49,867 bases of DNA, taken from positions 1 through 49,867 of the forward strand of contig JBBSYL010000024.1 of NCBI GenBank assembly GCA_038045265.1, read 5' to 3'. This document shows, piece by piece, positions 40,082 through 47,738 of this stretch. A model generated the notes under the pieces. It was given only the letters and a program-made list of their open reading frames with translations, had not been told where the DNA came from and made no database searches. Both the position numbers and the translations under genes were made by a program. The number at the start of each line of letters is the position of its first letter. Positions within the stretch are counted from its first letter, which is position 1. The stretch comes from SICV01 sp038045265 (GTDB lineage: Archaea > Nanobdellota > Nanobdellia > Pacearchaeales > GW2011-AR1).

Positions 40082-40859
40082 TTACCCAGATTATCAAAAA
40101 CGCTGGTGTAAAAGGTATTCCCTGCCTTATCAGAACATTCTTCCCGCCCCTCCTTATTATTTTTATCTCTTCTTTACTAAGCCCATGAACCCCATTCCTT
40201 ATCACTCTTCGTCCTATTTTTACACTCCTATATAACCACTCTCCTTCTCCCAATTCTCCAGGCTTCACGCTCACTATCATACACCCTTCTTCAACAGCTC
40301 TAAGATAAACATAAATCCAAGGAAATAAAACAAACAACAATCCAAAAATTATCCCATAATTTTCCCTAATAACAAAAATAAGCAAGATTCCTAAAATGGC
40401 CCCAACCACCATCCACACTTTGTTCTTTCTAAAGTTCTTTCTAAATTCTTTGGAAAATCCTTTCCTATTTTTTGCAACAATAAATGTGCTATAAACTAAA
40501 CTATACAATGCCCCGACAAAAAACAACCCGAATACAAAAAGCAAAGGCACAGCCAATGAATCTATCCACGAATAGTAAGGCAACACAGATGCGAGGGCAA
40601 TAAGTAGTTTAGCATCTCCTCCTGCAAAAGTCCTTGTATAATAAAGTAAATTAGCAAAAATTATCATCATACATACGCCCAAAATTGTAAAAATAAAGGT
40701 CTCTAGACTTTTCTCACTAATAGCTATCAGAGATTTATAAGTCAAACCAACAACTAATAAAGAAAAATTAACCCAATTCCATATTTCTCTTGTTTTTAGA
40801 TCTTGTATCAAAGCCAGAACTATCCATATCAAAGCAATTAAATAGACAAATAAATCCAT
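40020..40859 (-). CDS. A24-family prepilin/preflagellin peptidase
   Basis: 279 aa. Membrane aspartyl protease that cleaves class III signal peptides. The catalytic Asp motifs are QDLKTREIWNWVN (D20) and the GxGD-type FAGGDAKLLIALA (D about 82). There are six or so membrane segments plus a soluble insertion (about 185-245). It lies 1.3 kb from the operon of ten class III-signal proteins and is the expected processing enzyme. Its 3' end overlaps the HIT gene tail to tail. Confidence 0.9.
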   Translation of the reverse strand: MDLFVYLIALIWIVLALIQDLKTREIWNWVNFSLLVVGLTYKSLIAISEKSLETFIFTILGVCMMIIFANLLYYTRTFAGGDAKLLIALASVLPYYSWIDSLAVPLLFVFGLFFVGALYSLVYSTFIVAKNRKGFSKEFRKNFRKNKVWMVVGAILGILLIFVIRENYGIIFGLLFVLFPWIYVYLRAVEEGCMIVSVKPGELGEGEWLYRSVKIGRRVIRNGVHGLSKEEIKIIRRGGKNVLIRQGIPFTPAFLIIWVIMVYVYLVLEIHISEFFALF

Positions 40860-40897
40860 GCAACAAAATACAGAACAATATTTATTAAGCTTCCTCT

Positions 40898-40944
40898 CCT
40901 ATTTTAAAGGAGGTTGAACTTCAAGGAAACTTGGTTCCTTAAGA
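40898..40944 (+). repeat. Leader element copy 2 before the AI-2E transporter gene
   Basis: CCTATTTTAAAGGAGGTTGAACT matches 1604-1626 with one change. Then TCAAGGAA-acttgg-TTCCTTAAGA matches the last hairpin of copy 1. It ends 1-2 nt before the ATG (40946). CTCCT/AGGAG at its left edge adds a small hairpin around TTTTAAA. Promoter, leader or small mobile element. Confidence 0.65.
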
Positions 40945-40945
40945 A

Positions 40946-41926
40946 ATGAATAAAGACATAAATAAAAATGTAGGAAAATATATTTTTTGGGCTATAATAA
41001 TTCTTCTCATAATAGTTTCGTATTTTATAATAAAACCCTTTCTAATTGCTGTAATATCCTCATTCATTCTAGCATTTCTCCTCAGACCAGTTTATAATTT
41101 ACTAAATAAAAAACTAAATAAAAACTTCTCAGCGCTCTCGTGTATTGTATTAATAATATTAGCAATCATTATACCTCTTGCTATTCTTTCAGCAGGAATT
41201 ACCCAACAAGCCTATTCAGCGCTTAATGATTCCTCCCTAAGAGATACCCTTCAAAAAATCTCAGACAATCCCTTACTAGAAAAGGTAAACTTTGATGCAG
41301 AATCTTTCAGATCTAAAGTTTTAGAATTTGTCATCTCCCTAATAACTCAAGCAATAAGTTTCATCCCGTCTCTCGCTTTATCATTACTAATCGCCGGAGT
41401 TGGAGTTTACTATATTTTAATAGACTGGATACCTCTTTCAGGCAGATTAGAATCATTTATACCTTTAAAGAACAAGAAAAAGACCATGCTTGAAATTAAT
41501 CAAGCAACAAAAGATATAGTTTTCGGTACTCTTTTAATAGCTATAATAGAAGGAGTAGTTGCAGCCATCGGATTCTATCTCTTGGGATTAGATAGCTATC
41601 TTATTCTATCAGCAATAATTTTCTTATCTGCATTCATTCCAGGTATCGGCCCATTTGTAGTCTGGGCTCCCGTAGCCCTATATTTTTTTATATCTGGAAA
41701 TTACCTCCCCTTCACAGGCACAATTATTCTAGGATTGATAATCAGTCTAGGCATAGACACTCTGCTAAGAAACAAAATACTCAGCGACAGGTCAAACATA
41801 AATCCATTAGTAATGCTTATAGGAATTCTAGGCGGTTCAGCTCTATTTGGGATCTTTGGTTTCATAATAGGTCCACTAATCCTCCTTTACACAATTAGAT
41901 TACTAAGAGAAGCAGTCAATAATTAA
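40946..41926 (+). CDS. AI-2E/PerM (UPF0118) family membrane transporter
   Basis: 326 aa. About seven to eight membrane helices in the family arrangement: paired N-terminal helices, a soluble loop (about 90-130), then a long C-terminal helix set. Signature stretches include FSALSCIVLIILAIIIPLAI, AFIPGIGPFVVWAPVALYFF and the closing GGSALFGIFGFIIGPLIL. Family members export small molecules or ions; the substrate here is unknown. It is preceded by the leader element and overlaps the tail of the 44-aa gene. Confidence 0.88.
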   Translation: MNKDINKNVGKYIFWAIIILLIIVSYFIIKPFLIAVISSFILAFLLRPVYNLLNKKLNKNFSALSCIVLIILAIIIPLAILSAGITQQAYSALNDSSLRDTLQKISDNPLLEKVNFDAESFRSKVLEFVISLITQAISFIPSLALSLLIAGVGVYYILIDWIPLSGRLESFIPLKNKKKTMLEINQATKDIVFGTLLIAIIEGVVAAIGFYLLGLDSYLILSAIIFLSAFIPGIGPFVVWAPVALYFFISGNYLPFTGTIILGLIISLGIDTLLRNKILSDRSNINPLVMLIGILGGSALFGIFGFIIGPLILLYTIRLLREAVNN

Positions 41927-42057
41927 TTCTCTTTATTAGAATTGCAATATTCTATTTTCTCTACTCTATGCTTTCCGCCTTTCTTATACCTATTAAAACG
42001 CGCTTTAGCCTTTTTATCATTCTTACCCTTTCTCTTCTCACCAAATCCATAATCCAT
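41923..42057 (-). CDS. Small highly basic protein (44 aa)
   Basis: MDYGFGEKRKGKNDKKAKAR, then FNRYKKGGKHRVEKIEYC and a short tail. Over a third Lys/Arg, likely binding RNA or DNA. TTTTAAA centred near 42082 lies 25 nt upstream, inside a 16-bp inverted repeat. The 3' end overlaps the AI-2E gene end by 4 nt. The family is unrecognised. Confidence 0.5.
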   Translation of the reverse strand: MDYGFGEKRKGKNDKKAKARFNRYKKGGKHRVEKIEYCNSNKEN

Positions 42058-42068
42058 ACTATTCACTA

Positions 42069-42114
42069 ACAAAAAGAGTTTAAAAGTTTATTTCTTTCTT
42101 TAAACTCTTTTTGT
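42069..42114. repeat. 16-bp perfect inverted repeat with TATA boxes in both arms
   Basis: ACAAAAAGAGTTTAAA (42069-42084) and TTTAAACTCTTTTTGT (42099-42114), 14-nt loop. It lies after the pilin operon and before the 44-aa gene on the same strand, so it can serve as terminator for one and promoter for the other. Confidence 0.7.
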
Positions 42115-42162
42115 GCCCGTAAATATTTATTAGAATAATAAAAAATAAAAATTAATTACTTT

Positions 42163-42654
42163 TTAAGAAGTAGTCTCAGGTTTAATATAAGGATTCTTTG
42201 CTCCAGAGGACTCCAACTCTTTACAAGTTTGACCATTCACCTTAACCTTATCCCATTCACTTGCCTTCACACCCTTATTATTACAAAAAGCAACAGCCAC
42301 TTTTTCAACACTCAACTCATCCCCACAACTTGCATATATTTCATCAGCTGCGAGAGTATCTGAAATCAGCTTACTGCTACAAGTAACAAACTGCTTCTGA
42401 CCATCAACTTCAATTTCCTTAAATTCTCTGCAATAATCAAACTTCAACTCATTCTTTCCTGCAAGACCACAACTCTGTCTCACAGATTCAAGACTCTGTC
42501 CAGGAACAATATTAATTTTATCAAAAACAAAATTCAATCCCCCTGTAGCACCCAAAATAATAACAACCACAACAATCACTCCCAATACTATCAAAAGCAA
42601 AGTAGTTAGCGTAATCCCCTCTTGACCTCTTCTATTTCCAAACATAACCACCAC
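42163..42654 (-). CDS. Pilin-like protein 10 of the operon
   Basis: 163 aa. Class III-type start: NRRGQEGITLTTLLLIVLGVIVVVVIILG. The extracytoplasmic part has eight cysteines (SCGLAGK, DYCREF, VTCSSK, ASCGDE, AFCNNK, TCKEL), likely disulfide-bonded. Last gene of the operon, 9 nt after the previous one. Confidence 0.78.
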   Translation of the reverse strand: MVVMFGNRRGQEGITLTTLLLIVLGVIVVVVIILGATGGLNFVFDKINIVPGQSLESVRQSCGLAGKNELKFDYCREFKEIEVDGQKQFVTCSSKLISDTLAADEIYASCGDELSVEKVAVAFCNNKGVKASEWDKVKVNGQTCKELESSGAKNPYIKPETTS

Positions 42655-42663
42655 AACATTTCC

Positions 42664-43137
42664 TTATTTATAAATGTTTCTTGCTTTTCCATCTTTATCA
42701 AACTCTATCTTAACATCGAAGTTTCTCTTAATGCTATTATCTCCGTTCTGTACAATCACAAACACATCATTTACATTTAGCATGTATCCATCTCCATTAT
42801 CATTAAACTCAAACTCTCCAGTCCTTATCTTTCCAAAAAAGTTTCCAAACTCCTTTATTCTTAACATCCTTTCAGCTTCTATTTTTTGCATATTTTTTTC
42901 AACATCTCCTCCTTGCACTATTGCTTCTCTGCCAATTATTTCTGCACTTTTGAAAATATAATCTTCATACATTCTTAAATCAAAAGTAAGCTTGCTAAAA
43001 TCTTCAGAATTTGTTTGAAACTTCCCACCATAACTTGCGAATGCAAAAAGCGCAGCAACAGCAAACACGAGTGCAATAATTACCAATAAAGCTAAAGGCA
43101 CATCACCCCTTTTACTATTTATCCTCATTTCAAACAC
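42664..43137 (-). CDS. Pilin-like protein 9 of the operon
   Basis: 157 aa. NSKRGDVPLALLVIIALVFAVAALFAF is the class III signal and helix. The soluble part follows with no cysteine. It overlaps the start-to-end junction of the gene before it by 13 nt. Confidence 0.78.
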   Translation of the reverse strand: MFEMRINSKRGDVPLALLVIIALVFAVAALFAFASYGGKFQTNSEDFSKLTFDLRMYEDYIFKSAEIIGREAIVQGGDVEKNMQKIEAERMLRIKEFGNFFGKIRTGEFEFNDNGDGYMLNVNDVFVIVQNGDNSIKRNFDVKIEFDKDGKARNIYK

Positions 43138-43676
43138 CCCCCATAATAATATTCTACGTAAACCATTTTTCCCTCTTTATTCTGGAAATAAGTTTCATGC
43201 AATAGCCCTTGTTTTCTATACTTTCCAAATCTTAAGGGTCTACTTCCTTTCTGCAAAGAGTTAGCCTTTTCACCATCAAAAATAATAAAGAAATCATCAG
43301 AGGCTTCTCCTCCAGTATTTCCTGCAGGATCTTTATCTTCTCCCTTAGCAAGTCCAAGACAATTTTTATCTGAATTTAATAGTTTTTCCAATTCTTTTTC
43401 AAACTTTTCTCTTTCAATAACTTTATCTTCATACATCAAATACGCATCAAAAACAAGCACTTCTTTCCCATTCAAGTTTATTTTCTCTGTCAATATAGAT
43501 TCAATAACACTTCCTTCACTTACCTCTCCAGAACCAGGTTTCAACAAAACTTTCGCAGCCACACTTAAAGCAAGAAAAACTCCTATTATGATAAAAACCC
43601 AAACGGCAACTATTATTGCAGTAATAAACTTTCCAGGAACTGCTCCTTTCCTATTTTTCATTTCAAACATGTTCAT
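43125..43676 (-). CDS. Pilin-like protein 8 of the operon
   Basis: 183 aa. KNRKGAVPGKFITAIIVAVWVFIIIGVFLAL is the signal and helix. The C-terminal domain contains one NCLG and a YGGC end. It overlaps the preceding gene by ATGA. Confidence 0.78.
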   Translation of the reverse strand: MNMFEMKNRKGAVPGKFITAIIVAVWVFIIIGVFLALSVAAKVLLKPGSGEVSEGSVIESILTEKINLNGKEVLVFDAYLMYEDKVIEREKFEKELEKLLNSDKNCLGLAKGEDKDPAGNTGGEASDDFFIIFDGEKANSLQKGSRPLRFGKYRKQGLLHETYFQNKEGKMVYVEYYYGGCLK

Positions 43677-44116
43677 TTTTGCCTACTCCCTGCAATTATA
43701 ATAAATTCTCCCTTTCCATTCTCTACTTTTCCTCCCACACACTTCGGCGCATTCTTTGGAATTTTCTCAACATCAAACAAGCAAGCTTCTGCATTTCCAA
43801 AATTTATCAATCTTCCCGCACTTTTCTCTTCAATTCTCAAAGTGAAATAAGAAAATAATATTTCCTTATCAAGCATGCATGTTTTGTAAAAATCAGCATC
43901 CTTTATCTCTTCTACACCAAGAACTTTATCTTCCATACACTTGCTAACAGCATTATACAAATCGGCGCCCTCGCTTTCTCCATAATTTAATCCAGTTCCA
44001 AAAAATATACTTGTTCCAAGAGCTATCCCTCCCGCAATTACAATTACAAAAAATAAAAATATAGAAAACATTGCCCAGTCGCCCATTCTTCCGTTTTTAC
44101 TTTTCATTTCAATCAT
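43673..44116 (-). CDS. Pilin-like protein 7 of the operon
   Basis: 147 aa. SKNGRMGDWAMFSIFLFFVIVIAGGIALG: a basic Gly motif followed by a hydrophobic helix. Cysteines at KCMED, KTCMLD, EACLF and PKCVGG suggest disulfides. It overlaps the preceding gene by 4 nt. Confidence 0.76.
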   Translation of the reverse strand: MIEMKSKNGRMGDWAMFSIFLFFVIVIAGGIALGTSIFFGTGLNYGESEGADLYNAVSKCMEDKVLGVEEIKDADFYKTCMLDKEILFSYFTLRIEEKSAGRLINFGNAEACLFDVEKIPKNAPKCVGGKVENGKGEFIIIAGSRQK

Positions 44117-44589
44117 CCAACACCACCTCTATCAGCTTCTACTATTTTAAATCTCAATAAATTTCCTGATTCGCTTACATCGCTTCTCACATCTACCACA
44201 TTCAAATCTTTAAAATAAAATCTACACTTTGGTTCAGATTCAATATCCATCTTGACACAAATCTTATTCGCCTCATTTGAAAAGAAAAAAACATCCTTAT
44301 GGCTTTCAATTCTATTTTTTCTTGCTATTTCCATTGCCTTGCTTGAATCAATTTGCAATTCATCTCCAGAATTAGCATTATTAATTAATTTAGCAATTTC
44401 TCCAGAATAATACTCACTCCATAATCTCTCCCCATTCGCAAGAGAATTAATATGGAGCATAACAGGCACCACAAAAATAACTGCAATTATTATTCCTAAC
44501 AAAACATCATAGGCAATATCAGATAACCCTTTCCTATTTATCTTCAGATAAACCTTATTTTTACTATTTTTCCCTTCAAATGTGTCCAT
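44113..44589 (-). CDS. Pilin-like protein 6 of the operon
   Basis: 158 aa. A longer leader precedes INRKGLSDIAYDVLLGIIIAVIFVVPVML. The soluble part has a Cys pair (KICVK, PKCRF). 1 nt from the previous gene. The leader of about 20 residues is within the class III range. Confidence 0.76.
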   Translation of the reverse strand: MDTFEGKNSKNKVYLKINRKGLSDIAYDVLLGIIIAVIFVVPVMLHINSLANGERLWSEYYSGEIAKLINNANSGDELQIDSSKAMEIARKNRIESHKDVFFFSNEANKICVKMDIESEPKCRFYFKDLNVVDVRSDVSESGNLLRFKIVEADRGGVG

Positions 44590-44590
44590 T

Positions 44591-45187
44591 TTAAAGTCCC
44601 CTACTTCTTACTTCAATTTTATCTTCTGTTTTATCAATTTCTATCTCGCTTATAGGTTTGTTTAAGGGAATATAATCATAATCTACTTTTGTTGAGATAG
44701 TTGGCCCTGGACCGCCATACATATCTCCTGAAGAAGAAGTTGTGGTGCCCTCATTCATCACGTCAACCTCTTTCACATTAACATCCCTGCATAATCCACT
44801 ATCCTGGCATATACTGCTCCAACTACCTCTGCTTCCCTTGCAAACACATACACAGCTATTAATAAAACACTTATCTGGCTTATCTACTTCATCTCTTCCC
44901 CATCCGGCAATAAACCAATTGCACTCTTCAGTATTGTCTGCACTACATGGACTCCTTACAAGAAAATTCCCTTCTTGTCCTGATTCAAGAGCATTTATTC
45001 TTGCCTCAACAATATTAGCAATCTCTTTAGCATTTTTTTCTTCAATTTGCACATTTCCATAATAAATCTTAACTATACCAAAAACCAAAAGTCCTATTGC
45101 TATAACTGCAAGAATCAAACTAATAAAACTATCTTGCTCTTCCGCTCCTTTTTTATTTTTGCGTTTTAACAAATTAATTCTATTCAT
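44591..45187 (-). CDS. Pilin-like protein 5 of the operon, Cys-rich
   Basis: 198 aa. RKNKKGAEEQDSFISLILAVIAIGLLVFG is the signal and helix. The middle holds a Cys cluster (SPCSADNTEECNW, DKCFINSCVCVCKGSRG, SICQDSGLCRD), probably a compact disulfide-rich knot. Confidence 0.76.
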   Translation of the reverse strand: MNRINLLKRKNKKGAEEQDSFISLILAVIAIGLLVFGIVKIYYGNVQIEEKNAKEIANIVEARINALESGQEGNFLVRSPCSADNTEECNWFIAGWGRDEVDKPDKCFINSCVCVCKGSRGSWSSICQDSGLCRDVNVKEVDVMNEGTTTSSSGDMYGGPGPTISTKVDYDYIPLNKPISEIEIDKTEDKIEVRSRGL

Positions 45188-45190
45188 AAA

Positions 45191-46228
45191 TTAAAGACCC
45201 CCATCTATTCCTCCAGAACATAACTGATTTATTGTTTTAAAATCATACGGCACTGTCTGTACAACAGAACATCCTTCCTTTGATTCTGCAACACTTGTAA
45301 ATTGCCCACAATATCCACTCGCCATTAACTGTCCAGCATAGGCATTCAATCCCAAATATCCTGCTCCAGCAAAGAGGGCAGGTATAGCCACAGGCGCAAG
45401 AGTCAATCCTGCTCTTCCTAAAGCTAATACTCCTGCGCCCCCTTTAATACTTACAAAACTTCCCCCTGCTAATCCTAATCCAAGTAATGCATCTCCCATA
45501 AGCTCATCCACACTTTTCTTAAAGTCAGTAGATTTTATCTGCATAAATACTATCGCCACTTCTCTTCCTTCATTATTAAATTCATATTTTTCATTTTCAC
45601 TTATCCTCTTCTGGAAAGTACCTCTGTCAACACTAGGATAACTCCTCACACTTTTATCAGTAAATGCTTGTAAATATGTTATTTCTTGATTAGGGACATT
45701 ATTTTTTTCCATATAATCATAAATATCGACACTCCTTAAAACATCTTGCTTATTTTCATCTATCGAAATTCTAGAACATATTACACAAACTGGTCCGCTA
45801 TCAGATTTCAAATTTCTCGACTTTGCATAACTTTCAAAAATATCCAATTTCCCTTGTCCTAAATTATCCCAGCACCTATACATCTCTCTCGCTGTAACTT
45901 CTTCAATTTTATTTGATGCCTCAGCAATGCTATCCTTTAAATCAATCGTACTATATTTCTCCCCCGCAAATGCATCTTCACATTTTTCCCCCAAACATAT
46001 TTTTTCTGTATTGCAATTCAAAGGTATAAAATTCTGTGTAGCATCTGGACCCGTAGCCCTTGCATTAACACTTAATTTGCACGCTTGATCTTTAGCAGTA
46101 TCTTGCAGATTCAAAGTGTAAAATACTCCATAAGCTATCAACGCAAAAGCAATAACAGTCACAAGAGTTCCTATAACATAATAGGTTGTTAACTCTCCTC
46201 TCTTTTCTTTAATTCCAACCATTAACAA
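45191..46228 (-). CDS. Pilin-like protein 4 of the operon with a second hydrophobic region
   Basis: 345 aa. KEKRGELTTYYVIGTLVTVIAFALIAYGV is the class III signal. The ectodomain has several cysteines (CKLSV, NCNTEKICLGEKCED, PVCVICS). A Gly/Ala-rich hydrophobic stretch at about 245-305 could insert in a membrane or pack in the fibre. Two Met codons (1 and 3) can start it. Confidence 0.74.
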   Translation of the reverse strand: MLMVGIKEKRGELTTYYVIGTLVTVIAFALIAYGVFYTLNLQDTAKDQACKLSVNARATGPDATQNFIPLNCNTEKICLGEKCEDAFAGEKYSTIDLKDSIAEASNKIEEVTAREMYRCWDNLGQGKLDIFESYAKSRNLKSDSGPVCVICSRISIDENKQDVLRSVDIYDYMEKNNVPNQEITYLQAFTDKSVRSYPSVDRGTFQKRISENEKYEFNNEGREVAIVFMQIKSTDFKKSVDELMGDALLGLGLAGGSFVSIKGGAGVLALGRAGLTLAPVAIPALFAGAGYLGLNAYAGQLMASGYCGQFTSVAESKEGCSVVQTVPYDFKTINQLCSGGIDGGL

Positions 46229-46279
46229 TCAAAGAAATACCTATTTATAACAATTCCGTTGACCTATTTATCTCTTCCT

Positions 46280-46393
46280 TTATTTTAAAATATAAAAAAC
46301 TACTGCAGTAACTGCAACCACAGCAAGAAGAAAAAACAATATCCAAGTGATTATTTGTATTGTACTCTCACCAATCAGCGCTTTTTTATTCAT
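46280..46393 (-). CDS. Tiny pilin-like peptide (37 aa)
   Basis: MNKKALIGESTIQIITWILF, then FLLAVVAVTAVVFYILK. Basic start, short polar part with Glu, then one hydrophobic helix. It looks like a pilin N-terminus with no ectodomain. It overlaps the end of the 368-aa gene by 8 nt and keeps the operon continuous. Confidence 0.55.
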   Translation of the reverse strand: MNKKALIGESTIQIITWILFFLLAVVAVTAVVFYILK

Positions 46394-47492
46394 CTTTGCA
46401 TTCTCCCTTAGGATATGGCTTGCTCAAATCAACTATCAACTTCGCTCCTCTCTTCTTCACACAATACTCTCCATCAACATCCCCTTTCTGGTCATCTTTG
46501 TAAACCAAAGTTATTTTTTCTTTTAGTTTTTCATCTCTCCATTCAACTATCGCATCAGAAACAGCATCATTAATTGTTCCAGTATATGTATTCGCAAACA
46601 ATGGCGAGATCTTGACATCTCCTCCAATTACCTTTCCAGTATCAACATCAACATCCGCCTCAACTAGAATATCCACAATAGAGCTATCTTCTCCATTATA
46701 TTCAAGCCTATAAAAATAAGTACCATCTGAAGAGGTAGAAATTCTTTTGAGAACATATCCCTCAAGAATAGGGTATACTTCAAATCTAGAATTAAGTGGA
46801 ATTGATTGATCATAAGTCCTTAATTGTATTACTAAATCAGTTTTATCATCTCTCTTAAGATATGCCGGCATTATTGCTTTTCCAAGATTTTCTAAATGTC
46901 TTATTGTCTTAGCATCGTTATTTTTATAAGTCTTTGAATCAGATTCAACTTTAATTTGGGAAATAACATCCAAAGTAGGAATAATGCTTCCTATGTCAGT
47001 AATTTTTGCATCTTTTGATTTAACAAAAAGGTTATTATTATAATTTAATATATAACTTTTTGAACCATATTCTGCTAGAGCAAATCCCTTAAATTCCAAA
47101 TTAGCAAACTTTGCCTGCGACTGAAACATTAAAATCTCCCCGCCCCCATCAATATCTTCAGGCAAGTTTCGACCATACCAAAAATCTCCGAATGCCTTCC
47201 CCATTGCAAATTGATTAATACTTTTATTCCCCACTTTTTGGACTCCCGTAAACTCAACCCATTTACCTCCGTCAAAATATTCTACCTTCCCTCCATCTAT
47301 TGAATAAGCAATATATTCGGATCCCTCCTGTGTCCTAGCTTCTTTCTCAAAATCAAGCAAAGTATTGTCAAATTTTTCCTTTAAATTAGAATTCACCAAA
47401 AATCCTATCAAAACCGCAAAAACAAACACTGCAACAAGCAAAGACAAAAGTTTAGGTATTGCAATTCCTTTTTTATTATATATTTTATTCAT
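46386..47492 (-). CDS. Pilin-like protein 2 of the operon (368 aa)
   Basis: IYNKKGIAIPKLLSLLVAVFVFAVLIGFLV is the class III signal and helix. The large ectodomain is beta-rich with repeated aromatic and Gly positions and a C-terminal Cys pair (GEYCVKKRG, KGECKDE). Its start overlaps the 57-aa gene stop by ATGA. Confidence 0.76.
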   Translation of the reverse strand: MNKIYNKKGIAIPKLLSLLVAVFVFAVLIGFLVNSNLKEKFDNTLLDFEKEARTQEGSEYIAYSIDGGKVEYFDGGKWVEFTGVQKVGNKSINQFAMGKAFGDFWYGRNLPEDIDGGGEILMFQSQAKFANLEFKGFALAEYGSKSYILNYNNNLFVKSKDAKITDIGSIIPTLDVISQIKVESDSKTYKNNDAKTIRHLENLGKAIMPAYLKRDDKTDLVIQLRTYDQSIPLNSRFEVYPILEGYVLKRISTSSDGTYFYRLEYNGEDSSIVDILVEADVDVDTGKVIGGDVKISPLFANTYTGTINDAVSDAIVEWRDEKLKEKITLVYKDDQKGDVDGEYCVKKRGAKLIVDLSKPYPKGECKDE

Positions 47493-47662
47493 TGTGTTCC
47501 TACTGGTTGAGTCATTCCCAAAAGCCCTTTTAGATACGTAAGGGCATTAGCTCCCTTCCCAGATAAAAGAAATATTATTCCAAGCACAATTATGAAAACT
47601 ATAATGCCTATAATCCAATACATCAACGTGTCCCATTCAATATCTCCCCTCTTTCCCTTCAT
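47489..47662 (-). CDS. Small pilin-like protein 1, first gene of the operon (57 aa)
   Basis: MKGKRGDIEWDTLMYWIIGI, then IVFIIVLGIIFLL. KRG followed by an acidic residue at about +5 and a hydrophobic helix is a minimal type IV pilin. A short soluble tail follows. The ATG is about 25 nt from one arm of the palindromic promoter at 47687-47707. Confidence 0.65.
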   Translation of the reverse strand: MKGKRGDIEWDTLMYWIIGIIVFIIVLGIIFLLSGKGANALTYLKGLLGMTQPVGTQ

Positions 47663-47686
47663 AAATCACAATAATAACTGCACTTC

Positions 47687-47707
47687 ATAAACTTTGCTAA
47701 AGTTTAT
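47687..47707. promoter_or_regulatory. Palindromic bidirectional promoter between pilin operon and FlaJ gene
   Basis: ATAAACTTT-gct-AAAGTTTAT is a perfect 9+3+9 palindrome. Outward-facing TTTAT boxes lie in both arms, centred about 25 nt from the minus-strand ATG (47662) and about 33 nt from the plus-strand ATG (47739). Confidence 0.6.
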
Positions 47708-47738
47708 AACATTCTTTTCCCTATTTTCACCGTAAAAA

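Noticed and set aside
1604..42114. CRISPR array from the repeated hairpins
   Set aside because: The palindromes differ in sequence, are scattered, and lack regular repeats with unique spacers; no cas genes are present.
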